NCBI GenBank assembly: GCA_020252385.1
Contig: JADCDC010000139.1
Location: forward strand, 1 to 5,335
DNA length: 5,335 nucleotides
Direction of reading: 5' to 3'
Origin: Aestuariivirga sp.
GTDB lineage: Bacteria > Pseudomonadota > Alphaproteobacteria > Rhizobiales > Aestuariivirgaceae
The notes below the pieces were generated by a model. That model made no database searches and was not told the origin of the DNA. It saw nothing but the letters and a program-made list of their open reading frames with translations. This document shows, piece after piece, positions 1-5,017 of this stretch (position 1 is the stretch's first letter; each line of letters opens with the position of its first letter). Made by a program: the position numbers and the translations under genes.

Positions 1-511
1 CCTGGAACACGGCAATGCCCTGCAGCCGCCGCGAGGTGCCGTTGTCCAGATTGCTCAGGAGACGCATTTGCGGAAGAATGAAATCCCAATCGACCGTCGC
101 GACGACGAGAACAGCCTGATTGGGCCCGCCCGGTGAGAAGTCGCGCGTGCCGGCTCCAATGTTGGCCAGGTCCGGCATGTTGATGTCGGCGAAGCGGGTT
201 GCGCTGTCGACAACGAACCCAATCCGGTCCGGGCAATCCGGAATGCTGATGGAATTCTCGCAGATCGCGGCGGCAAATTGCTGGGGGGTCGAGACGGCAG
301 CCTGTCCGGTGCGCAGCAGTCTTCCGGCCGCATCCACGGCGCCTTGAAGCCGGTACTCGGTGAGCAGCATGACTCCGACCTCGAGGATGCCTCCAAGCAG
401 AAAGAAGAAGGGTGCTGCGACCAGCGCGAATTCAACGGCGGTCGCTCCTTCCGCCGCCCGTCCGAACCTCGCCGCTCGTTCCACGGCCGATCCCCTCTGG
501 GTGAATTTCAT
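1..511 (-). CDS. tadE: TadE-like minor pseudopilin, partial (3' end beyond the left edge)
   Basis: The minus-strand frame from ATG 511-509 stays open for 170 codons to the left edge. The protein starts MKFTQRGSAVERAARFGRAA, followed by EGATAVEFALVAAPFFFLLGGI. This is a basic leader, a Gly22/Ala23 prepilin-type cleavage site with Glu at mature +5, and one hydrophobic segment (about residues 24-50). The stretch LQGAVDAAGRLLRTGQA (56-72) is characteristic of TadE-family proteins, which are minor pseudopilins of Flp pilus assembly. The rest is a periplasmic domain with cysteines C84 and C93. TadE proteins are usually somewhat under 200 residues, so little should be missing. An in-frame TAA lies upstream; a GTG at 523-521 is an alternative start, and neither start has a clear Shine-Dalgarno sequence. 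The gene is divergent from flp, and its site closely matches that of Flp, so CpaA is the likely peptidase. TadF or TadG is less likely. Confidence 0.88.
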   Translation of the reverse strand, partial: MKFTQRGSAVERAARFGRAAEGATAVEFALVAAPFFFLLGGILEVGVMLLTEYRLQGAVDAAGRLLRTGQAAVSTPQQFAAAICENSISIPDCPDRIGFVVDSATRFADINMPDLANIGAGTRDFSPGGPNQAVLVVATVDWDFILPQMRLLSNLDNGTSRRLQGIAVFQ

Positions 512-819
512 CGCCGATACCACGCCATCTGGAATGAGATTCCGAAGCACTCGACTGGAGTGTTAGAAAAAAACTGCGGAAAACACAATCAAAGACTACA
601 TCATTCTATCGCAAGGTTAATTTTGAGCCGTGCGGCGTTCTGCAGGATGTCTGCAGTTGCCTGCCCAGTATTGCGTGGGGCGCACCATAACTTTCCGAAC
701 TTCTCCCCCCGTTTAGCTCCGAGTATTCGAGAGGCTCGTTTTAGGGTTGTAATCCCGTTTGCAATCTTAGCTTGATTTTCTTCTAGAAATATACACGGTG
801 AGATGAATTGAAATACTTA

Positions 820-833
820 ATGATCCTGATCAA
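820..833. promoter_or_regulatory. FNR/FixK-like dyad (candidate operator)
   Basis: The sequence ATGATCCTGATCAA matches the FNR/FixK consensus TTGAT-N4-ATCAA at 9 of 10 defined bases. It can also be read as a perfect TGATC-CT-GATCA dyad. It sits inside a wider symmetric context: AATAC at 812-816 faces GTATT at 839-843, and AAATAC recurs directly 21 bp apart (811 and 832). It lies about 115 bp upstream of the CtrA-like box before flp, so direct class II activation of flp at that promoter is unlikely. Binding by an oxygen-responsive CRP/FNR-family regulator is an inference from the motif only. Confidence 0.3.
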
Positions 834-948
834 ATACAGTATTCATGAAGACAAAGTCTGATTTAACACTGTAAATCCTATGAAATATCGAGTCGTTCGA
901 AATCATGAGTTTACCATGCGGTTATATTGGTCTCTCTTGACGAATTAT

Positions 949-963
949 TTTACTTGGGATTAA
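949..963 (+). promoter_or_regulatory. CtrA-like box upstream of flp
   Basis: TTTA-CTTGGGA-TTAA matches the CtrA consensus TTAA-N7-TTAA at 7 of 8 defined bases with exact spacing. A σ70-like TTGACG lies just upstream at 937-942, and a degenerate CTATG lies downstream around 986-990 where a -10 could sit. In Caulobacter crescentus, CtrA directly activates pilA, the homologous Flp-type pilin gene, and CtrA boxes commonly overlap the -35 region. Position and orientation fit that arrangement. It remains a by-eye match in AT-rich DNA, where TTAA-like words arise easily. Confidence 0.42.
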
Positions 964-995
964 ACGTGGAGAGGTAGTGATTGAGCTATGGTCAT

Positions 996-1022
996 AGGTC
1001 AATCGCTTCGAATAGTTGACCT
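996..1022. repeat. Inverted repeat AGGTCAA-N13-TTGACCT in the flp leader
   Basis: Seven-base arms at 996-1002 and 1016-1022 are perfectly complementary. In RNA, a flanking U·G pair would extend the stem and leave an 11-nt loop containing CUUCGAA. It ends 22 bases before the flp Shine-Dalgarno. If transcription starts near 990-996, this would be a 5'-end stem-loop, a structure known to stabilise abundant mRNAs. Alternatively it is a protein-binding dyad, since TTGACCT recurs in the cpaB promoter palindrome. Confidence 0.45.
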
Positions 1023-1044
1023 TCGGCCTTGTGTTGTAATCAGC

Positions 1045-1048
1045 GGAG
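1045..1048 (+). promoter_or_regulatory. Ribosome binding site that fixes the flp start
   Basis: GGAG is spaced 5 bases from ATG 1054 and 8 bases from the following ATG 1057. It supports starting flp here, not at the in-frame ATG 988, whose only upstream Shine-Dalgarno-like run (GGAGAGG, 968-974) is 13 bases away. Confidence 0.75.
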
Positions 1049-1053
1049 TTAAA

Positions 1054-1215
1054 ATGATGAAGAAATTCTTGCGCTTCCTGGGTGATGAATCAGGAGCTAC
1101 CGCCATTGAATATGGCCTGATCGCCGCCGGAATTGGGATCGCGATCGTCACGGCAGTGCAGTTGGTTGGCACTGAGCTCGACACCTTGTTCAACGACATT
1201 GCGGCCGACCTGTAG
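1054..1215 (+). CDS. flp: Flp family type IVb major pilin (PilA)
   Basis: The predicted prepilin has 53 residues. It has a short basic leader (MMKKFLRFLGDESG), then a Flp-type processing site between Gly14 and Ala15 followed by ATAIEYGLIAA. Glu19 and Tyr20 are the conserved Glu-Tyr pair of Flp pilins, at mature positions 5 and 6. A hydrophobic helix (about 17-38) follows, then a short acidic tail (TELDTLFNDIAADL). The mature pilin would be 39 residues, a normal size for the family. After cleavage by CpaA it should polymerise into the adhesive Flp/Tad pilus. The start is set by GGAG at 1045-1048; either of two consecutive ATGs could be used. A longer reading from ATG 988 would give a 36-residue leader, which is atypical. 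A hairpin follows at 1280-1306. Confidence 0.96.
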   Translation: MMKKFLRFLGDESGATAIEYGLIAAGIGIAIVTAVQLVGTELDTLFNDIAADL

Positions 1216-1279
1216 TAGTGACCTCCCTCGGACGGTGTGGCGCTATGGCCGCTTGGTGAAAGCAATGCCATCGAGACAG

Positions 1280-1306
1280 CCTGCGGGCTCCTGGGCCCGC
1301 GGGTTT
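1280..1306 (+). terminator. Hairpin between flp and cpaA, possible partial terminator or mRNA 3'-stabiliser
   Basis: CCTGCGGGC (1280-1288) can pair with GCCCGCGGG (1295-1303) through nine pairs, one of them U·G, around the six-base loop TCCTGG. Only TTT follows before a C, so the U-tract is short for a strong Rho-independent terminator. The place fits a leaky terminator or an RNase-blocking hairpin that leaves much pilin mRNA and less read-through into cpaA. No gene is seen in the rest of 1216-1358. Confidence 0.55.
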
Positions 1307-1358
1307 CGCTCAATAGCTCCAATCCGCTGATGAGGCTTGCCGCATCCAAGCTCGCTGA

Positions 1359-1859
1359 ATGACCGGGTTCCTGGCTGCAACCTGTTTCTCGCTACTGGTC
1401 ATCCTGGCCGGAGTGGGGGATGTGCTGTCGAGGCGCATCCCCAACTGGCTTTGCCTGCTTCTCGCCATTGGCTTCCTGCCCCTGGCCCTTGCCTCCGGAA
1501 TGTCCTGGCCTGTCATTCTGACCAGCGCGGCGGTGGGCGTCTCCCTTCTTCTGGCCGGTTTCATCCTGTTTTCGCTGGGCTTCCTCGGTGGAGGGGATGC
1601 CAAGCTGATCGCCAGCGCGGGGCTCTGGCTCGGGCTTTCCGGCCTTCCCCATTTTCTCAGCATCCCCGTGCTCGTCGGCGCCGGCATCGCGCTCATCATG
1701 GTGGCTTGGCCGTATCTCGCCCTCGAGGCAGAGATCAGGAACATCCGGCTTGGCCGTCTCGGCGCTCAGAAGCCGACAATGCCCTACGGCTATTCGATCG
1801 CGGCTGGCGCCGTGCTCTCGCTGCCTCACAGCTGGTGGGGCGCCGCGCTCGGCGCGTGA
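1359..1859 (+). CDS. cpaA: Prepilin peptidase CpaA/TadV (A24 aspartic protease family)
   Basis: This 166-residue hydrophobic protein is the size of CpaA/TadV enzymes, which lack the extra N-terminal methylase domain of PilD. Two aspartates stand in the family positions: Asp21 in GDVLSRRIPNW (a cytoplasmic turn after the first membrane segment) and Asp80 in GFLGGGDAKLIA, the GxGD motif. The C-terminal MPYGYSIAAGAVL is also typical. About five to six membrane segments are visible (roughly 3-20, 30-46, 50-75, 83-98, 102-120, 145-165). It should cleave the Flp and TadE leaders at the inner membrane. An in-frame TGA at 1356-1358 directly before the ATG rules out an earlier start. No good Shine-Dalgarno sequence is seen, so translation may depend on upstream coupling or a weak site. 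It probably shares a transcript with flp. Confidence 0.95.
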   Translation: MTGFLAATCFSLLVILAGVGDVLSRRIPNWLCLLLAIGFLPLALASGMSWPVILTSAAVGVSLLLAGFILFSLGFLGGGDAKLIASAGLWLGLSGLPHFLSIPVLVGAGIALIMVAWPYLALEAEIRNIRLGRLGAQKPTMPYGYSIAAGAVLSLPHSWWGAALGA

Positions 1860-1865
1860 GCTTGG

Positions 1866-1905
1866 TTAACGAATATTTGACCTGTACACGTCAAAGTCGT
1901 CTCAT
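1866..1905 (+). promoter_or_regulatory. Candidate cpaB promoter with overlapping CtrA-like box
   Basis: TTAA-CGAATAT-TTGA (1866-1880) matches CtrA TTAA-N7-TTAA at 7 of 8 bases. Its right half forms part of TTGACC (1877-1882), which is 5 of 6 to a σ70 -35. After 17 bases comes TCTCAT (1900-1905), 4 of 6 to a -10. A CtrA box overlapping the -35 is the known arrangement at CtrA-activated promoters. A start near 1911-1913 would leave a leader of about 25 bases before cpaB. This would make cpaB onward a transcription unit separable from flp-cpaA. Confidence 0.42.
1876..1895. promoter_or_regulatory. 20-bp near-perfect palindrome over the cpaB -35 (candidate operator)
   Basis: TTTGACCTGTACACGTCAAA pairs at nine of ten symmetric positions; only the C/C pair flanking the central TGTACA fails. 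It lies in the short gap between cpaA and cpaB and covers the putative -35, a classic place for a repressor or co-regulator dimer. I do not recognise it as the site of a specific regulator. Confidence 0.45.
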
Positions 1906-1936
1906 TCACCCATTTGGTATGTGAGGGTTCGGGGAA

Positions 1937-2854
1937 ATGAGTCGGGCGCAAATTCTGAGCTTGCTGGTCGCTATCGGGTGCGCGGTACTCGCCGTCTTCC
2001 TGGCGAGGGGGCTGATTGGCCAGGCGCCACCCCCCGGCGCCCCGGCGGTGGTCCAGGACGTGAAGCCCCCGTCCGTTCCCGTGCTGGTGGCCGCGCGCGA
2101 CATCGCGCTTGGCGAGCGCATCACCGGTATCTCCGTCGAGTGGCGGGACTGGCCCCGCGCGAGCCTCTCCGATGCCATGATCACGCGGGAAGCCCGGCCC
2201 GACGCAATCGAGAAAATCGAAGGCGCGCGCGCCCGCGCACCCCTCCTCGCAGGGGAACCCATCGCCGACCGCAAGATCCTGACTGCTGACCAGGGCAACC
2301 TGATGAGCGCTCTCGTTCGCAAGGGTCTGAGGGGCTTTGCCGTCAGGGTCTCTGATCGCACCGCCGGAAGCGGCTTCATCCTCCCCAACGACCGCGTGGA
2401 CATCATTGCCACGCTGAGGGTGGAACTGGAGGAAAGCACGGACGATGACCCGAGGGAGATCGTGTTCAGCCGCACGATCGTCACCAACGCCCGCGTGCTC
2501 GCCGTCAACAAGGCGATTGCACCGGACGGTGACAAGCCAAGCATTGAGGACATCGAGACGGCCGTTCTTGAACTCGACCAGCAGCAGGCGGAAGCGGTCG
2601 CACGGGCCGAGACCCAGGGTGAACTGTCCCTCGCTCTCCGCTCCATCGCTGATGACAGCGAGGACGGGGCCAATGACATGCCCCAACTTGCCGCCATGAC
2701 GGAGATCCCGAACAGCGTGGAAGTCTACAAGCAGGGCATCCGCCTGATCTTCAGCTGTGAGCCGCGCTGCGATCCAGCACTGCAGTTCGTCAATGCGCCA
2801 TTCCCGCTCGTCGTTCGCGATGTCGGAATTCCAACTGCCGCTCCACAACGGTGA
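1937..2854 (+). CDS. cpaB: Flp pilus assembly protein CpaB/RcpC
   Basis: The 305-residue protein has an N-terminal membrane anchor (about 6-27) followed by a Pro-rich linker (31-48). A SAF-like domain comes next: VPVLVAARDIALGERIT (47-63) through AGEPIADRKIL (105-115). The RcpC/CpaB region then carries GFAVRVSD (133-140), GFILPNDRVDIIAT (146-159), TNARVLAVN (183-191) and a VLELDQQQAEAVARAE stretch (210-225). CpaB is a periplasmic, inner-membrane-anchored component that acts with the CpaC secretin. The C-terminus is less typical: an IFSCEPRC segment contributes a C-x3-C pair (Cys274, Cys278). ATG 1937 is preceded by GAGGG at 1923-1927 with nine bases between. It follows a probable promoter (1866-1905), and its stop lies ten bases before cpaC. 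Confidence 0.94.
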   Translation: MSRAQILSLLVAIGCAVLAVFLARGLIGQAPPPGAPAVVQDVKPPSVPVLVAARDIALGERITGISVEWRDWPRASLSDAMITREARPDAIEKIEGARARAPLLAGEPIADRKILTADQGNLMSALVRKGLRGFAVRVSDRTAGSGFILPNDRVDIIATLRVELEESTDDDPREIVFSRTIVTNARVLAVNKAIAPDGDKPSIEDIETAVLELDQQQAEAVARAETQGELSLALRSIADDSEDGANDMPQLAAMTEIPNSVEVYKQGIRLIFSCEPRCDPALQFVNAPFPLVVRDVGIPTAAPQR

Positions 2855-2864
2855 GTGCCTGAAC

Positions 2865-4283
2865 ATGTACCTCTCATTTCGCAACATCCTGTCTTCCCTC
2901 ACCTGCGCGGCAGCGGGTCTTTCGGTGGCCGCATCGGGACTCGGGGTCGTGCCGGCACCGCCCGCGCATGCCACCGATGCCGCCGTGACCGACACCAGCG
3001 GCGGCGAGCAGCAGAACGGACGCTTCCTCAGGATTGGCCTCGCGAAGAGCGCCGTGATCAGGCTCCCCGCCGAAGCGAAGGACGTGATCGTCGGGGAAAG
3101 CGCCATCGTCGACGTGGTGCTGCGCCAGAAGAACATGGCCTATCTTTTCGCCCGAAGCGTGGGGCAGACCAACATCTTCTTCTTCGACGCCAGCGGTCAG
3201 GAGATCCTGCATCTCGATCTTGAAGTCGCGCTGGACTCGAAAGGTCTCAAGCAGCTCATCGACAGGTCCATACCCGGCAATGACATCCAGGTCGACAGCA
3301 CCGGATCGAACATCGTGCTCAAGGGCACCGCCTCCAGCGCCCAGGAAGCGAAGATGGCAGAGGACCTCGCCCGCAGGTTCATCTACGACGTCGGCAACTT
3401 CGGTGAGGTCTCCCCGGTGATCAATCTCCTGCGGGTCGCGCAGGGTGACCAGGTGATGCTGAAGGTGCGGATCGTCGAACTCAAGCGTTCCGTCCTCAAG
3501 CAGCTCGGCATCAATCTCGAAGGCTCACTGGGCGGCGTCGCGCTCCAGAGCAATCCCGTCGCGGTCCTCGATGACCTGGGCAGTGAACTCTTCGAATCGG
3601 CGGTCGGCATCGGATCGGGAGGCAACTCCATCGACGTGACCATCAAGGCACTGGAGGAACAGGGCCTCGCCACCACCCTGGCGGAACCCACCTTGACCGC
3701 GATCTCGGGCGCGTCCGCCAGCTTCCTCGCCGGCGGAGAATATCCCTACCGCGAGTGCGAGGAGGACGACGATGGCATCCAGTGCAGCATCGAGTTCAAG
3801 CCCTATGGCGTGACGCTCGGCTTCACGCCGACCGTCCTCGCGGAGAACCGGATCGCGCTCAACATCCACACGGAGGTGAGCGAACTTGGCGAAAGGATCT
3901 TCGGCATCCCCGCGATCGATACGCGCAAGGCGCAGACCTCCGTCGAGATCCCGAGCGGCGGCTCGATGATGCTGGCGGGCCTCATCAAGGACGTTACGTC
4001 CCAGGACCTCGACGGCGTTCCGGGCTTGCGGAATCTCCCCGTGCTGGGCGCGCTCTTCTCCAGCCGTGACTATCAGCGCAATCAGACCGAACTGGTGGTC
4101 ATCGTCACCCCTTACATCGCAAAGCCGGTCCACCGCCAGGAGCTCGCCACGCCGCTTGACCGGTTCAACCAGCCAACAGACCTCCAGCAGATATTCCTCG
4201 GCCGGCTCAACCGCGTCTACGGCACGGCAGGACGCAAGCCTGACGGCGTTTACCACGGCAAGGTCGGCCACATCATCGACTGA
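2865..4283 (+). CDS. cpaC: Flp pilus outer-membrane secretin CpaC/RcpA
   Basis: A 472-residue protein starts at ATG 2865. A signal peptide (about 1-36, ending PPAHA/TD) is followed by a pilus-type N-terminal secretin domain (about 50-122, with NGRFLRIGLAKSAVIRLPAE), a BON-like domain (about 123-190, including IQVDSTGSNIVLKG) and the secretin channel domain (about 240-420). Hallmarks are LAEPTLTAISGASASFLAGG (272-291), EFKPYGVTLGFTPTVL (310-325) and VPGLRNLPVLGALFSSRDY (385-403) with LVVIVTPYI. The tail DRFNQPTDLQQIFLG is typical of CpaC. It forms the outer-membrane pore for the pilus. The frame extends upstream into cpaB, but only this start gives a clean signal peptide; GGTGAGT at 2850-2856 may serve as Shine-Dalgarno. 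A short Asp/Glu-rich insert with two cysteines (C298, C307) follows the FLAGGEYP motif. Confidence 0.96.
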   Translation: MYLSFRNILSSLTCAAAGLSVAASGLGVVPAPPAHATDAAVTDTSGGEQQNGRFLRIGLAKSAVIRLPAEAKDVIVGESAIVDVVLRQKNMAYLFARSVGQTNIFFFDASGQEILHLDLEVALDSKGLKQLIDRSIPGNDIQVDSTGSNIVLKGTASSAQEAKMAEDLARRFIYDVGNFGEVSPVINLLRVAQGDQVMLKVRIVELKRSVLKQLGINLEGSLGGVALQSNPVAVLDDLGSELFESAVGIGSGGNSIDVTIKALEEQGLATTLAEPTLTAISGASASFLAGGEYPYRECEEDDDGIQCSIEFKPYGVTLGFTPTVLAENRIALNIHTEVSELGERIFGIPAIDTRKAQTSVEIPSGGSMMLAGLIKDVTSQDLDGVPGLRNLPVLGALFSSRDYQRNQTELVVIVTPYIAKPVHRQELATPLDRFNQPTDLQQIFLGRLNRVYGTAGRKPDGVYHGKVGHIID

Positions 4284-4295
4284 GCGGAGACAGAC

Positions 4296-4970
4296 ATGAA
4301 GACGATCACAAGAAAGCCAAGCATTTCCCTTCTCCTGCTGCTCGCTCCCGTTCCGCTTCTGGCGGGCTGTTCGCAGGATTTCGCCAGCGTCGATGACGTC
4401 TATGTTCCGGCCATGGTCGAAGACCGCTTCCCGATCGAGGTGGTGGAGAGGCCGGTCAAGCTGAACGTCGCCGCCGGTTCGGGCGCACTCACCGCTGAGG
4501 ACACGCGGCATCTCGTCAACTTCGCGCGCGTTGCCGGCCAGGCTGGATCCTCACCGGTCCGGGTCGGCTATCCGGCGAGCAGCGCCAAGGCCCGGGGCGT
4601 CTCGCAGCAAGCTGTGAGAGTCCTGATGGCGCAGGGCGTGCCACGCTCGATGATCCACGTCGCAAGCTACCAGGGCAAGTCGGACCTCGTGTCACTCAGC
4701 TTCACGAGCAAGGTTGCGGCGACGAAGCCATGCGGTGACTGGTCGAAGAACATCGGAGTCAATCCCGTAAATGAACCCCCGCCCGACTTCGGCTGCTCCT
4801 ATCAGAACAACTTCGCCGCCATGGTGGCGAACCCGGATGACTTCGAGAGGCCGCGCACCATGGGCCCCGCCACCGCCGCAAGCCAGATGTCGGCGATGGA
4901 CAGCTACAACTCGGGTCGATGGTCCAGGCCGCCGATCGATCCAACAAACATCAGCACCATCGGCGATTGA
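4296..4970 (+). CDS. cpaD: Tad pilus lipoprotein CpaD
   Basis: This 224-residue lipoprotein has a basic start, a hydrophobic run and the lipobox LLAGC, with Cys25 as the acylated residue. The family motif follows in the C-terminal half: KPCGDWSKNIG (144-154), then NPVNEPPPDFGCSYQNNFAA (155-174) and MVANPDDFERPR (176-187). This matches the CpaD pattern of CGDW, FGC-x-Q-x-N and MVA-P-D-PR. The middle (about 67-140) resembles the usual CpaD/OmpA-like region, in which a gene-specific angle or numbering is hard to assign. CpaD is expected at the outer membrane, assisting CpaC. GGAG at 4286-4289 is six bases from the ATG. It starts twelve bases after the cpaC stop, consistent with an operon. Cys146 and Cys167 may form a disulfide. 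Confidence 0.95.
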   Translation: MKTITRKPSISLLLLLAPVPLLAGCSQDFASVDDVYVPAMVEDRFPIEVVERPVKLNVAAGSGALTAEDTRHLVNFARVAGQAGSSPVRVGYPASSAKARGVSQQAVRVLMAQGVPRSMIHVASYQGKSDLVSLSFTSKVAATKPCGDWSKNIGVNPVNEPPPDFGCSYQNNFAAMVANPDDFERPRTMGPATAASQMSAMDSYNSGRWSRPPIDPTNISTIGD

Positions 4971-5017
4971 TCCCTTCAGGACCCGCAAGCGCCCATCAGT
5001 CTCATGGCAGGACAGGC

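Larger units (their letters stand above)
512..1053. other. AT-rich divergent intergenic control region between tadE and flp
   Basis: About 540 bases hold no convincing gene. Open frames here have no Shine-Dalgarno sequence or recognisable protein, and stops are frequent in all frames after about 560. Base composition changes from GC-rich coding DNA to clearly AT-rich DNA, strongest around 770-965. Visible signals are a GGAAT-GAG-ATTCC dyad in the tadE leader (531-543), a minus-strand TAGAAT that could be a tadE -10 box (608-603), a doubled CTGCAG (640-656), an FNR/FixK-like dyad (820-833), a single GANTC site (890-894), a CtrA-like box (949-963) and an inverted repeat in the flp leader (996-1022). 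It probably carries the promoters of both tadE and flp. No tRNA or recognisable RNA gene was seen. Confidence 0.8.

Noticed and set aside
508..528. Seven-codon minus-strand frame overlapping the tadE ATG by ATGA
   Set aside because: Too short, without a ribosome site, and such overlaps arise readily by chance.
640..656. CTGCAG-N5-CTGCAG double palindrome as a regulatory element or RNA hairpin
   Set aside because: Short six-base arms with no neighbouring signals; probably chance.
728..742. CGAG-AGG-CTCG followed by TTTT as a terminator
   Set aside because: A four-pair stem with a three-base loop is too weak, and no gene ends just upstream.
278..775. 165-codon plus-strand frame running from tadE into the intergenic region
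   Set aside because: Its first half is antisense to the clear TadE protein, its second half is non-coding AT-rich DNA, and no homologous-looking motif or ribosome site is present.
890..894. GAGTC (GANTC) as a CcrM/GcrA control site for flp
   Set aside because: One GANTC in a region this long is no more than chance predicts.
988..1053. 22-residue N-terminal extension of Flp from ATG 988
   Set aside because: Shine-Dalgarno spacing and the usual short Flp leader favour ATG 1054.
2757..2864. Upstream extension of cpaC (36 more residues, overlapping cpaB)
   Set aside because: The extension is Ser/Arg-rich and would bury the signal peptide; ATG 2865 gives a normal exported secretin.
1826..3136. 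436-codon open frame on the minus strand across cpaB and the start of cpaC
   Set aside because: It is an antisense frame of GC-rich coding DNA; its protein is low-complexity and unrecognisable, while the plus strand encodes clear CpaB and CpaC with family motifs.
3525..4511. 328-codon minus-strand open frame opposite cpaC and cpaD
   Set aside because: It crosses two well-supported plus-strand genes and shows no domain; it is a compositional shadow.
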